Part shown: piece after piece, positions 9,484 to 17,108 of the stretch
How the letters are laid out: each line of letters starts with the position of its first letter
Position numbering within the stretch: position 1 is the stretch's first letter
Assembly: GCA_945909635.1 (NCBI GenBank)
Contig: OX246690.1
Coordinates: forward strand, 310,001 to 374,000
DNA length: 64,000 nucleotides
Direction: 5' to 3'
Source of the DNA: Clostridioides difficile_A
GTDB taxonomy: Bacteria > Bacillota > Clostridia > Peptostreptococcales > Peptostreptococcaceae
Notes under the pieces: generated by a model
What the model saw: only the letters and a program-made list of their open reading frames with translations
Database searches by the model: none
Told to the model about the DNA's origin: nothing
Position numbers and translations under genes: made by a program

Positions 9484-10474
9484 TACAATTCAGGATGCTA
9501 TGAATCTAGCCAAAATGGAATTAGGTGACAATATTACATTAATAGATAAAAGAGAAGTAAGAAAATCTGGCATACGAGGTATTTTTTCAAAGAAAGATAT
9601 TGAATTAACTGTTGGATGGGAAAAGAGAGATAATATAGAACAAAAAGATTTAAAACGAGAGATAGAACAATTAAAGTCAATTATAAGCAACATGGGATTT
9701 GATAATAAAAATGATAATGATATAGATAAAATATGTAAGAACTTACTAAATTTAGAGTTAAACGAAGAAATTGTAGAATTTATAAGAGCTGATTTACAAG
9801 AAATGAAGTTTAATGGAGTTGATACAAGTAAAAATTTAGTAGAGAGTTTAAAGAAAAAGATTAAAATAGAAAATCAAACAATAAATGGAAAAATTGCTCT
9901 AGTTGGGCCTCCAGGAGTAGGTAAAACAACTACAATAGCAAAGTTAGCTGCTAAATTAGTCTTTGAAGAAAATAAAAAAGTAGGTGTAATAACTATAGAT
10001 ACCTATAGAATTGGTGCTGTAGAGCAGTTAAAAATATATACTGACATAATGAATATACCTTTTAAAGGGGTAATAAGCTCTGATGAGATGGAATTGGCAC
10101 TTGATGAAATGAAAGATTGTGATGTTGTATTAATAGATACTACAGGTAGAGGATATAAAAATTCTATGCAAATACTAGAAATCAAGAATCTTATAGATAA
10201 AGCTGAAACCGATAATATACATTTAGTTTTGAATTGTACGACAAGAGAAACTGATACAAAAGCGATTATAGATTCGTATAGAAATGTGAACTTTAAAAGC
10301 TTAATAATTACAAAATTAGATGAAACAATTACATATGGCTCATTATTTAACATAATGAATTATGCACAAAAACCAATATCATATATTACAACAGGACAAA
10401 ATGTTCCTGATGATATTATAAAACCTAATGAAGATAAGATTATAAGATTGTTATTAGGAGTTGAAAGTATATGA
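9458..10474 (+). CDS. flhF: Flagellar placement GTPase FlhF (SRP family)
   Basis: FlhF is an SRP-type GTPase that helps set the site and number of flagella. The C-terminal NG domain has the P-loop GPPGVGKTTTIAKLAAKL, the DTYRIGAVEQLKIY block, DTTGRG, and TKLDE. The N-terminal B domain is basic and variable. It starts inside flhA, and its last codons overlap flhG by 4 nt (ATGA). That pairing is meaningful because FlhG stimulates FlhF GTPase activity. Confidence 0.93.
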   Translation: MMTKKYTADTIQDAMNLAKMELGDNITLIDKREVRKSGIRGIFSKKDIELTVGWEKRDNIEQKDLKREIEQLKSIISNMGFDNKNDNDIDKICKNLLNLELNEEIVEFIRADLQEMKFNGVDTSKNLVESLKKKIKIENQTINGKIALVGPPGVGKTTTIAKLAAKLVFEENKKVGVITIDTYRIGAVEQLKIYTDIMNIPFKGVISSDEMELALDEMKDCDVVLIDTTGRGYKNSMQILEIKNLIDKAETDNIHLVLNCTTRETDTKAIIDSYRNVNFKSLIITKLDETITYGSLFNIMNYAQKPISYITTGQNVPDDIIKPNEDKIIRLLLGVESI

Positions 10475-11361
10475 TGGACCAAGCTCAAATTTTAAGAAAA
10501 ATTGCAATAGAAAAAAAAGGAATGGATGAATTTATTACAGAGAATAGAAATACACCTAAGATAATTACAATAGCTTCTGGTAAAGGTGGAGTTGGAAAGA
10601 GTAATTTAGCTACAAATTTGTCTATATGCTTGACTAAACTTAATAAAAAAGTTCTTATATTAGATGCAGATATAGGAATGTCTAATATAGATATAATAAT
10701 GGGTGTAAATGTAAAAGGAACCATAATTGATGTAATTAATGGTGAAAAAAATATAGAAGACATAATTTCACAAACTAAATATGGTGTAAACATAATCTCT
10801 GGAGGCTCTGCTCTTAATCATATAGAAGACTTCACAGAAGCTCAAAGAAATAAGTTTATACATAGTATAGAGCAGATTCATGATGTTGATTTTATAATAA
10901 TTGACACAGGAGCTGGTATGAGTAAAAGTCTATTGTCATTCATATATTGTAGTACTGAATTTTTCTTAATAACAACACCAGAACCTACATCATTGACTGA
11001 TGCATACAGTTTATTAAAAGCCATAAGCAACTTTGGTATAAAGAGAAGTGCAAATATAATAATCAATAGAGTGGTTAATTTAGAAGAGGCAAAATCTACA
11101 TATAACAGAATAAATATGGTTGTAGATAAATTTTTAAATCTTAATTTAGAATTGTATGGATATATAATGGAGGATAAAAAAGTGAGTGTATGTGTAAAAA
11201 AACAGATACCATTTATTTTAGAATATCCTACAAGTATTGCATCAAAATGCATTATATCTATAGCCAAGAGAATGGTAAGTCAATCAAAATATGAGACAAA
11301 AGAAGAGATTATTGATAACAAAGGTTTACTAAGAAAAATGTTTAATATATTTAAAAGCTAA
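10471..11361 (+). CDS. flhG: MinD-like flagellar number regulator FlhG (FleN/YlxH)
   Basis: A ParA/MinD-family ATPase with the deviant Walker A motif ASGKGGVGKSNLATNLS and DADIGMSNIDIIMG. FlhG works with FlhF to control flagellar placement and number. The N-terminus has a short Gln-containing stretch (DQAQILRKIA) like the FlhG activator helix that binds FlhF. It overlaps flhF by 4 nt and is followed by the sigma factor gene fliA with a 14-nt gap and a good AAGGAGG site. Confidence 0.92.
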   Translation: MMDQAQILRKIAIEKKGMDEFITENRNTPKIITIASGKGGVGKSNLATNLSICLTKLNKKVLILDADIGMSNIDIIMGVNVKGTIIDVINGEKNIEDIISQTKYGVNIISGGSALNHIEDFTEAQRNKFIHSIEQIHDVDFIIIDTGAGMSKSLLSFIYCSTEFFLITTPEPTSLTDAYSLLKAISNFGIKRSANIIINRVVNLEEAKSTYNRINMVVDKFLNLNLELYGYIMEDKKVSVCVKKQIPFILEYPTSIASKCIISIAKRMVSQSKYETKEEIIDNKGLLRKMFNIFKS

Positions 11362-11375
11362 GGAGGCGTAATTTA

Positions 11376-12077
11376 ATGAATAGAGAAGAATTAATAAAAG
11401 AGAATATGCCTCTTGTAAAGAGTATAGCAAGAAAGTTTTTTATACCAGGGAAAGGCTTTGAATATCAAGATTTAGTAAATAGTGGAGTCATAGGATTGAT
11501 TGATGCAATAAATAAATTTGATGTTGAAAAAGGAGCAAAGTTCTCTAGTTACTCCTATATAAAGATAAAATCTGCTATATTAGATGAAATCAGAAATCAA
11601 AGTCCAATTTCTAAACATAACTTAACAAAAGTGAATAAGTATAATAGAGTAATAGAAAAATTACAAGCAGAATTATTAAGAGAACCAACTTCACATGAAA
11701 TTGCAAAAGAATTAAATATTTCAGAAAAGGAACTCAATGATATTGAGAGTAATATAGACATGTTAAATATTGTGTCATTAAACCATGTAATTTTTGAAGA
11801 TACAAATGAAACTATACAAGATGTAATAAGTTATAGGGAGGAACATACTCCAGCAAATATAATAGAAGAAGAAGAAAAGTTAGATATTCTATCTAAAGCA
11901 ATTAATAATTTAAGAGAAAAGGAAAAATTAATACTTTCACTGTACTATTATGAAGATTTAAATTTAAAGGAGATAGGAAAAGTGCTAGGTGTTTCAGAAT
12001 CCAGAGTTTCACAACTCCATAGAAAGTCAATAAGAAACCTAAGAAATAAAATAAAAGAACTTAAATATTCTATATAG
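11376..12077 (+). CDS. fliA: RNA polymerase sigma factor FliA/SigD (sigma-28)
   Basis: The flagellar sigma factor drives late flagellar genes. In C. difficile it is also known to link motility and toxin gene expression. Region 2 is visible as LVKSIARKFFIPGKGFEYQDLVN followed by GVIGLIDAINKFD and the FSSYSYIKIKSAILDEIR block. Region 3 has LLREPTSHEIAKELNISEKEL, and region 4 ends with LKEIGKVLGVSESRVSQLHRKS, the -35 binding helix-turn-helix. At 233 residues it has normal length. Confidence 0.93.
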   Translation: MNREELIKENMPLVKSIARKFFIPGKGFEYQDLVNSGVIGLIDAINKFDVEKGAKFSSYSYIKIKSAILDEIRNQSPISKHNLTKVNKYNRVIEKLQAELLREPTSHEIAKELNISEKELNDIESNIDMLNIVSLNHVIFEDTNETIQDVISYREEHTPANIIEEEEKLDILSKAINNLREKEKLILSLYYYEDLNLKEIGKVLGVSESRVSQLHRKSIRNLRNKIKELKYSI

Positions 12078-12515
12078 ATGGTGATTGATGTGATGATACA
12101 AATTATATTAATAGTAGTGTCTATTTTGATAATAGTAACTATAATTGCAAATTTACATAAGGAATCAAAAAATAAAGATAACAGGTACTTTGATAAAATA
12201 TTTGAGCAGGAATATGAGGCAAATGATAGATTGATAGTGCCAGAAAAAAGAAGATTTTTTTTAGATAAAGTGATTGCTGAAATAAGAAGTAATAATCATA
12301 TGAAAGTTTATGAAAATTATAATCTAATAAAGAATGAGGCAGGAAAAAAAGCAGATATTTTTATAGAATCAAAACAGGAAATAAAAAAAGAAAATGAGCT
12401 ATCTCTTAAAGTGAAACATCTTATAAATTCGGGTTATGATGATGTGGAAATATGCAAAATGCTAGATATTGGAAAGGGTGAGCTATCATTAATAAGGAGT
12501 TGTTACAAGATATAA
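12078..12515 (+). CDS. SwrB/DUF6115-like membrane protein of the flagellar operon
   Basis: A 145-residue protein with one N-terminal membrane helix (about residues 7-24), a charged middle section likely to form coiled coil, and a C-terminal helix-turn-helix-like segment LINSGYDDVEICKMLDIGKG. Its position immediately after the flagellar sigma gene, with no gap, is the position of swrB after sigD in Bacillus, where SwrB activates basal body completion. The layout (membrane anchor plus small helical C-terminal module) also fits. The function is inferred from position and architecture. Sequence identity to SwrB is not obvious. Confidence 0.65.
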   Translation: MVIDVMIQIILIVVSILIIVTIIANLHKESKNKDNRYFDKIFEQEYEANDRLIVPEKRRFFLDKVIAEIRSNNHMKVYENYNLIKNEAGKKADIFIESKQEIKKENELSLKVKHLINSGYDDVEICKMLDIGKGELSLIRSCYKI

Positions 12516-12685
12516 GAACATTGTTGTTTGATAAAAAAGTACTTTTAGGAATAGGGATTGGTATATTAATATCAACTTTATGTATAATGCTTTTTAGCAA
12601 TAATGATATGAGTAAAGCTGAGATAGAAAAAAAGGCAAGAGAGCTAGGTATGAAATATGCAAGTGAGATGAAGGTTTTAGAATAG
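12488..12685 (+). CDS. Small single-pass membrane protein, probable ATT start
   Basis: A 65-residue protein with one hydrophobic helix (VLLGIGIGILISTLCIMLF) and a conserved-looking C-terminal helix SKAEIEKKARELGMKYASEM. I do not recognise a named family. The start is unusual. The first possible TTG (12500) directly abuts an AAGGAG that cannot serve it, whereas an in-frame ATT at 12488 has GGTGA 6 nt upstream. An ATT start gives MNKELLQDIRTLLF. It overlaps the previous gene by 28 nt and sits between the SwrB-like gene and the rod genes. The gene is probably real. Its function is unknown. Confidence 0.6.
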   Translation: MNKELLQDIRTLLFDKKVLLGIGIGILISTLCIMLFSNNDMSKAEIEKKARELGMKYASEMKVLE

Positions 12686-12725
12686 ATAATATTGTTGGAT
12701 AATTTACAAAAAAGGAGGTCATAAC

Positions 12726-13499
12726 GTGATAAGAGGATTATATACAGCAGTTTCTGCAATGATAACTAATCAACAAAAGCAAAATGTTGTTGTCAATAAC
12801 TTAGCAAATATGGATACTAATGGATATAAGAATAAACTACTTCTAACTAAAAGTTTTGATGAATTACAGTTAGATAGTTACAATAATTATGTAAATGGAA
12901 CTAAACAAAAGCAAGAAATAGGCAAGTTAAGCCCAGGTGTATCTATGGATGAAACTATCACAAATTTTAACCAAGGTCCTATAAAAACAACTGATAATAA
13001 AATGGATGTAGCCATTCAAGGTAAGGGATTTTTTCTAGTTAGTGATGCAGCTGGAAATCAATTTTATACCAGAAATGGTAATTTTAGAACAGATAATCAG
13101 GGTGACCTCATAACTAGTGAAGGATATTATGTACTTGGAACAAATACTGCAACTGGTGCTGTAGGACATATAAATGTTGGTAATAAAAAATTTGAAGTAG
13201 CAAAAGATAATACAATATCACTGGACGGAAATGCTATGTACAAATTTAATATGGTAGACTTTAATGACTATAATAAATTAAAAAAAGAAGGAGATAACTT
13301 GTATTCTGGAGGAGGAGCTATAAAGGCAAATAATGCACTTACAATACAGAGTGCAGTAGAGTCTTCTAATGTAGATATTGTGTCTGAAATTAATAACATG
13401 ATGACAATATCAAGAGAATATGAGGCAAATCAAAAAATAATTCAAGCTATGGACTCTAAATTGGCAAAGATAGCAAGTGAGATTGGCTCAGTAAGATAG
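12726..13499 (+). CDS. flgF: Flagellar basal-body rod protein, FlgF/FlgG-like
   Basis: A rod/hook family protein of 257 residues with the N-terminal motif MIRGLYTAVSAMITNQQKQN and VVNNLANMDTNGYK, a central domain with DVAIQGKGFFLVSD, and the C-terminal ESSNVDIVSEINNMMTISREYEANQ. FlgF and FlgG form the rod between the MS ring and the hook. This gene is the first of two tandem paralogues, and either name could apply; it is sometimes called flgG1. The start is GTG, supported by AAGGAGG at 12712-12718. Confidence 0.87.
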   Translation: MIRGLYTAVSAMITNQQKQNVVVNNLANMDTNGYKNKLLLTKSFDELQLDSYNNYVNGTKQKQEIGKLSPGVSMDETITNFNQGPIKTTDNKMDVAIQGKGFFLVSDAAGNQFYTRNGNFRTDNQGDLITSEGYYVLGTNTATGAVGHINVGNKKFEVAKDNTISLDGNAMYKFNMVDFNDYNKLKKEGDNLYSGGGAIKANNALTIQSAVESSNVDIVSEINNMMTISREYEANQKIIQAMDSKLAKIASEIGSVR

Positions 13500-13519
13500 A
13501 TAATAGGAGGTGAATTTTT

Positions 13520-14281
13520 ATGTACACAATGTTTTATACTAGTAAAACTGCTTTATCAGCAAATCAAAGCAAATTAGATGTAATATCCAATAATATAGCA
13601 AATAATGATTCTAATGGATATAAAAAAATAAATATGGAATACTCTGACTTAGTAGATGAAGTACTAAACAGACCATCATATCCTACAAATGGTAAAGATA
13701 TATCGACTGGAACTGGAGCTAAGGCATCAGCTCCTATGAGAAATTATGAACAAGGTGCATTGGCACCTACAGGTAGTAAGAGTGATTTAGCAATAGATGG
13801 AGAAGGATTTTTTAGAGTAATAAGAAAAGATGGAACATATGCATACACAAGAGATGGTGGATTTAATGTGGATGCTTTAGGTAAGATTGTAGATGCCAAT
13901 GGAAATGTATTAGATGTTCAATTTGATGCAGGATATAACTATAATAATACAAATATAAATAACACAAACTTAACAGTTGCAAGAAATGGAGATTTAGCTG
14001 TAGATAATAAAAAAATAGGCAAAATCAATTTATATCAACCTATAGGAACTCAAAATTTTATCTCTGAAGGTGATAGTTTATTTGTTTCGACTGATGTAGC
14101 ACAGATTAAACAAGTTGATAAAGTTGATATAGTTCAGGGTTATAGAGAAAGGTCAAATGTTTCTTTACAAGATGAATTTGTTGACTTAATAGCCACTCAA
14201 AGAGCATTTCAGATGAATTCAAAAGGAATAAAGACAGCAGATGAAATGTGGCAAATAGCTAATAATTTAAGAGCTAAATAA
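13520..14281 (+). CDS. flgG: Flagellar basal-body distal rod protein FlgG
   Basis: The second rod paralogue, 253 residues, with MYTMFYTSKTALSANQSKLD, VISNNIANNDSNGYKK, DLAIDGEGFFRVI and the C-terminal RSNVSLQDEFVDLIATQRAFQ block. It is expected to form the distal rod. It follows the FlgF-like gene by 20 nt with a TAGGAGGTG site, and precedes fliM. The two proteins are clearly related but have diverged in the central domain. Confidence 0.88.
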   Translation: MYTMFYTSKTALSANQSKLDVISNNIANNDSNGYKKINMEYSDLVDEVLNRPSYPTNGKDISTGTGAKASAPMRNYEQGALAPTGSKSDLAIDGEGFFRVIRKDGTYAYTRDGGFNVDALGKIVDANGNVLDVQFDAGYNYNNTNINNTNLTVARNGDLAVDNKKIGKINLYQPIGTQNFISEGDSLFVSTDVAQIKQVDKVDIVQGYRERSNVSLQDEFVDLIATQRAFQMNSKGIKTADEMWQIANNLRAK

Positions 14282-14303
14282 TTATGTAAGGTGAGGAATA
14301 TTC

Positions 14304-15185
14304 ATGTATGATATGAAAGATTATGATTTCGGCAAACCTCAGAGTTATTCAAGAGAAAATTTAACTTGTTTAAATTTTTTATTAGCTGAATTCTGTAAAA
14401 AATATAAAAATTATATAATTTATGAACTTAAGTGTAATTCTAGTATGGTAGTTGAGAGTATAGACCAAGTAAATTATCAAACTTTTTTAGATAAGGTAAC
14501 ATCTTCATGTATAGTAGTACAAAATTCGATGGAACCTATTATGAAAAACTTTTCTTTTAGAATAGATAGAAGTGTAGCTGATATGTGGATTGACGTGACA
14601 GCTGGAGGTAATGGGATTGTAAAAGACAATGACAGAGAACTTACGGAACTTGATAAGAAAGTACTCTTACATCTTATGGAAGATTTAGTAAGAAACATGC
14701 ATCTATTTGAAGGTTTTGAAAACATACGAGTATTAGATACACATACACATATTAATTTACCTCAATTATGTTCTCCAACTGCACCTGTATGTGTAGTAGA
14801 TTTAAAGGTGATAAATGATAATAAGTATATTGGTAGTGTTTCTCTTTGTTTCCCATATAATGCATTAGAGGCTATGCTGGAGAGTATTTCTGTTGTAGAC
14901 TTTTTAGATATGGATGCAGGGGATAATTCAGACGAATTCACTAATAAAATATACAATAGTGTATCTAATATAGAGTTAGCAGTTATTGCAGAGATAGGAA
15001 AAGTATCGATTAATATTGAAGACTTACTCAAACTAGAGGTTGGAGATGTAATAGTAACAAATAAAAAAATAAATGATTATATAGATGTATTTGTAGAAAA
15101 TTCAAAATCATACACAGCAACACCAGGTTTTATATCAAGTAAAAAAGGTGTGAAAATAAACGATGCTGTCAGAAAAGAGGTGTAG
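14304..15185 (+). CDS. fliM: Flagellar motor switch protein FliM
   Basis: FliM is a C-ring protein that sets rotation direction. The middle domain (about residues 20-215) matches the CheC/CheX-like FliM core, with SFRIDRSVADMWIDVTAGG and a C-terminal SpoA-type domain (about residues 222-275: VSNIELAVIAEIGKVSINIEDLLKLEVGD). The N-terminus does not show the EIDALL CheY-P docking motif found at the start of most FliM proteins. A similar motif is instead seen in the neighbouring FliN. At 293 residues it is slightly short, in line with the missing N-terminal tail. Confidence 0.85.
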   Translation: MYDMKDYDFGKPQSYSRENLTCLNFLLAEFCKKYKNYIIYELKCNSSMVVESIDQVNYQTFLDKVTSSCIVVQNSMEPIMKNFSFRIDRSVADMWIDVTAGGNGIVKDNDRELTELDKKVLLHLMEDLVRNMHLFEGFENIRVLDTHTHINLPQLCSPTAPVCVVDLKVINDNKYIGSVSLCFPYNALEAMLESISVVDFLDMDAGDNSDEFTNKIYNSVSNIELAVIAEIGKVSINIEDLLKLEVGDVIVTNKKINDYIDVFVENSKSYTATPGFISSKKGVKINDAVRKEV

Positions 15186-15187
15186 TT

Positions 15188-15562
15188 ATGGATAATAGTA
15201 ATCTTATTTCAGATGAAGAAGCAAAGATGTTATTAAATGATAAAGTTGAAAGTGAAATTGATGGAGATAATGAATTAGCTCTAGATGTCTCTGAAGCTAA
15301 CAAAAATAATATACAAAGAATACTTGACCTTAAGTTAGAGTTATCTGTAGTTATAGGAAGAACAAAGATGAGTCTAAGAGACATTTTGAATCTAAATAAA
15401 GGTTCTCTTATTGAACTGGATACTTTAGCAGACCAAGATGTAGAAATATTAATAGACAATAAAGTATTAGCTTATGGAAAAGTAGTAGTAGTGGATTTGA
15501 ACTTTGGTGTAAAAGTAACGAGTATAGTAAGTGAAGAGGATATGGTAAAATCTCTTGTTTAA
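15188..15562 (+). CDS. fliN: Flagellar motor switch protein FliN
   Basis: A 124-residue C-ring protein. The C-terminal SpoA (FliN) domain covers about residues 45-120: LDLKLELSVVIGRTKMSLRD, GSLIELDTLADQDVEILIDN and AYGKVVVVDLNFGVKVTSI. The N-terminus has SNLISDEEAKMLLN, which resembles the CheY-P binding motif LSQEEIDALL of FliM/FliY. This suggests that signalling input has moved to FliN here. It starts 2 nt after the fliM stop. Confidence 0.88.
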   Translation: MDNSNLISDEEAKMLLNDKVESEIDGDNELALDVSEANKNNIQRILDLKLELSVVIGRTKMSLRDILNLNKGSLIELDTLADQDVEILIDNKVLAYGKVVVVDLNFGVKVTSIVSEEDMVKSLV

Positions 15563-15602
15563 AAACAACATTAATTAATACTTAAGGCATGAGGTGGTAT
15601 TT

Positions 15603-16994
15603 ATTTTAAACTTAAATGATATAAAAAAAGATATATTAAAACTCAATAAAAAGGACTCATGTGCTCTCTATAATAAATCTATTGATAATATAAACAATAA
15701 TTACATATCGAGTGGATTAAAATTTTTAAAAGAAGCAAGAGATTTAAGGCCAGATGATGTGGATGTATTAAATCTCATAGGTCTTGTAAATTTACTAAAA
15801 TGTAATTTTGATGAGTCTGTAGAAAGTTTCTATAAGAGTTTAATTTGTGAAAAAACTGCTCTGTGTGAAAAGTATATAAATATGCTTACATCTGAGGAGT
15901 TTTTAATTTTCTTTGAAAGATATAATCAGTTTATAAGAATGATAAACAAAGGTATGTATAAAGAAGCCATACAAGGATTTAAACTCATAACTGAGCAATA
16001 TAGTGACTTAATAGAACCGTATGAGTTGCTTGCTTTACTTTATGAAAAGGAAGAAGAATATATAAAATTTGATGAATGTCTAGAAGTATTGAAGACTATT
16101 GATAAAGAAAATTATTTATTAAATCAAGAAAATGATACATTAGATATATACCGTAATATTAACAGACAGGTTAAAATCAATGCGAATTTAGATGATTATA
16201 AGAATAAGCCTGTATATAAAAATATTAATAGTTCTAGGATTGATGGAACTAAAAATATGAATGAAGAAGGAAGCAAGGATAAAAAACAGAAAACTTCAGA
16301 TTCTAATAAGAAAAAAAGTATTAGAAAAAACAAGTACATATACATAGCAATAATATTAGGGGTATTATTAATAGGACAAAATATATATAGTTCTTATAAG
16401 ATGAATAATTTAACTAATAAAATATCTAAAAATAGTGGAACTAAAGATAGAGGGTCAATAGATTCTAGCTTGAATAAGAAAGAAAATAACAGAGAAGAAA
16501 ATGAGGTTGCTGATAAGACTTCGAATACCAACAAAAGTACTAAAAATATTAATAAAAATGATGTAAAATCCCAAGAAAATACTGTGGAAAATGAAAGTAA
16601 TAGTGATTCTAATTTATTTACAGAGGATGAGCTGATGTCAAAGGCAAATACATTAAAGTCAGAAAAGCAAACCAAATCTTCTATACAATTATATAAAAAG
16701 GTTGCAGATATAGGGGAGAATAAGGGAAATACATCAGAAGCAACTTATCAAGTTGCTATTCTTAGTGAAAAATTAAAAGACTATGATACTGCCGAAGAAT
16801 ATTATAAAATGTATGTAGAAAATTATTCAGAGAAAGATTCATATTTTGATGAATCATATTATAACCTAGGCATGATGTATTATAATAAAGGCGATTTAAA
16901 AAATTCTAAATTAACATTAAAAAAATTAGTTAATAAGGTACCCAATAGCATGTATAATAATTCAAAAGTGAAAGAAATTTTGAAAGAAGAATAA
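15603..16994 (+). CDS. TPR-repeat membrane protein at the end of the flagellar operon
   Basis: The protein has cytoplasmic N-terminal TPR-like repeats (about residues 1-150), a basic linker, one membrane helix (YIYIAIILGVLLIGQNIYSS, about residues 246-266), a low-complexity Asn/Lys/Glu/Ser linker, and a second TPR domain outside (about residues 340-460). The C-terminal part resembles YbgF-type TPR proteins. A GTG at 15594 lies inside the GAGGTGGT ribosome binding site. The in-frame ATT at 15603 is better spaced, so I prefer it. This is the last gene before a hairpin, and the function is unknown. A link to motility is inferred only from the operon. Confidence 0.72.
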   Translation: MLNLNDIKKDILKLNKKDSCALYNKSIDNINNNYISSGLKFLKEARDLRPDDVDVLNLIGLVNLLKCNFDESVESFYKSLICEKTALCEKYINMLTSEEFLIFFERYNQFIRMINKGMYKEAIQGFKLITEQYSDLIEPYELLALLYEKEEEYIKFDECLEVLKTIDKENYLLNQENDTLDIYRNINRQVKINANLDDYKNKPVYKNINSSRIDGTKNMNEEGSKDKKQKTSDSNKKKSIRKNKYIYIAIILGVLLIGQNIYSSYKMNNLTNKISKNSGTKDRGSIDSSLNKKENNREENEVADKTSNTNKSTKNINKNDVKSQENTVENESNSDSNLFTEDELMSKANTLKSEKQTKSSIQLYKKVADIGENKGNTSEATYQVAILSEKLKDYDTAEEYYKMYVENYSEKDSYFDESYYNLGMMYYNKGDLKNSKLTLKKLVNKVPNSMYNNSKVKEILKEE

Positions 16995-17013
16995 TTAAAT
17001 TAGATAAGAAAAA

Positions 17014-17040
17014 GAAATTATTTTATTTTAAAATAATTTC
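17014..17040 (+). terminator. Hairpin closing the flagellar operon
   Basis: Perfect 12-bp arms (17014-17025 and 17029-17040) separated by TTT, starting 20 nt after the TPR gene stop. There is no long T-run after the second arm, so it may end the operon only weakly or stabilise the 3' end. Confidence 0.5.
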
Positions 17041-17051
17041 CTTATAATATA

Positions 17052-17080
17052 TTGACATACTATTTTAAAAAATTTAAAAT
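17052..17080 (+). promoter_or_regulatory. Sigma-A type promoter of htpG
   Basis: TTGACA at 17052-17057, a 17-nt spacer, and TAAAAT at 17075-17080, ending 28 nt before the htpG ATG. No CIRCE or CtsR operator is seen, so classic HrcA or CtsR heat-shock control is not supported. Confidence 0.75.
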
Positions 17081-17108
17081 ATTAACTATAAAATGAGGAG
17101 GGATAAAA

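Noticed and set aside
16995..17108. CIRCE or CtsR heat-shock operator before htpG
   Set aside because: The only inverted repeat (17014-17040) does not match the CIRCE pattern, and no CtsR heptanucleotide repeat is seen.
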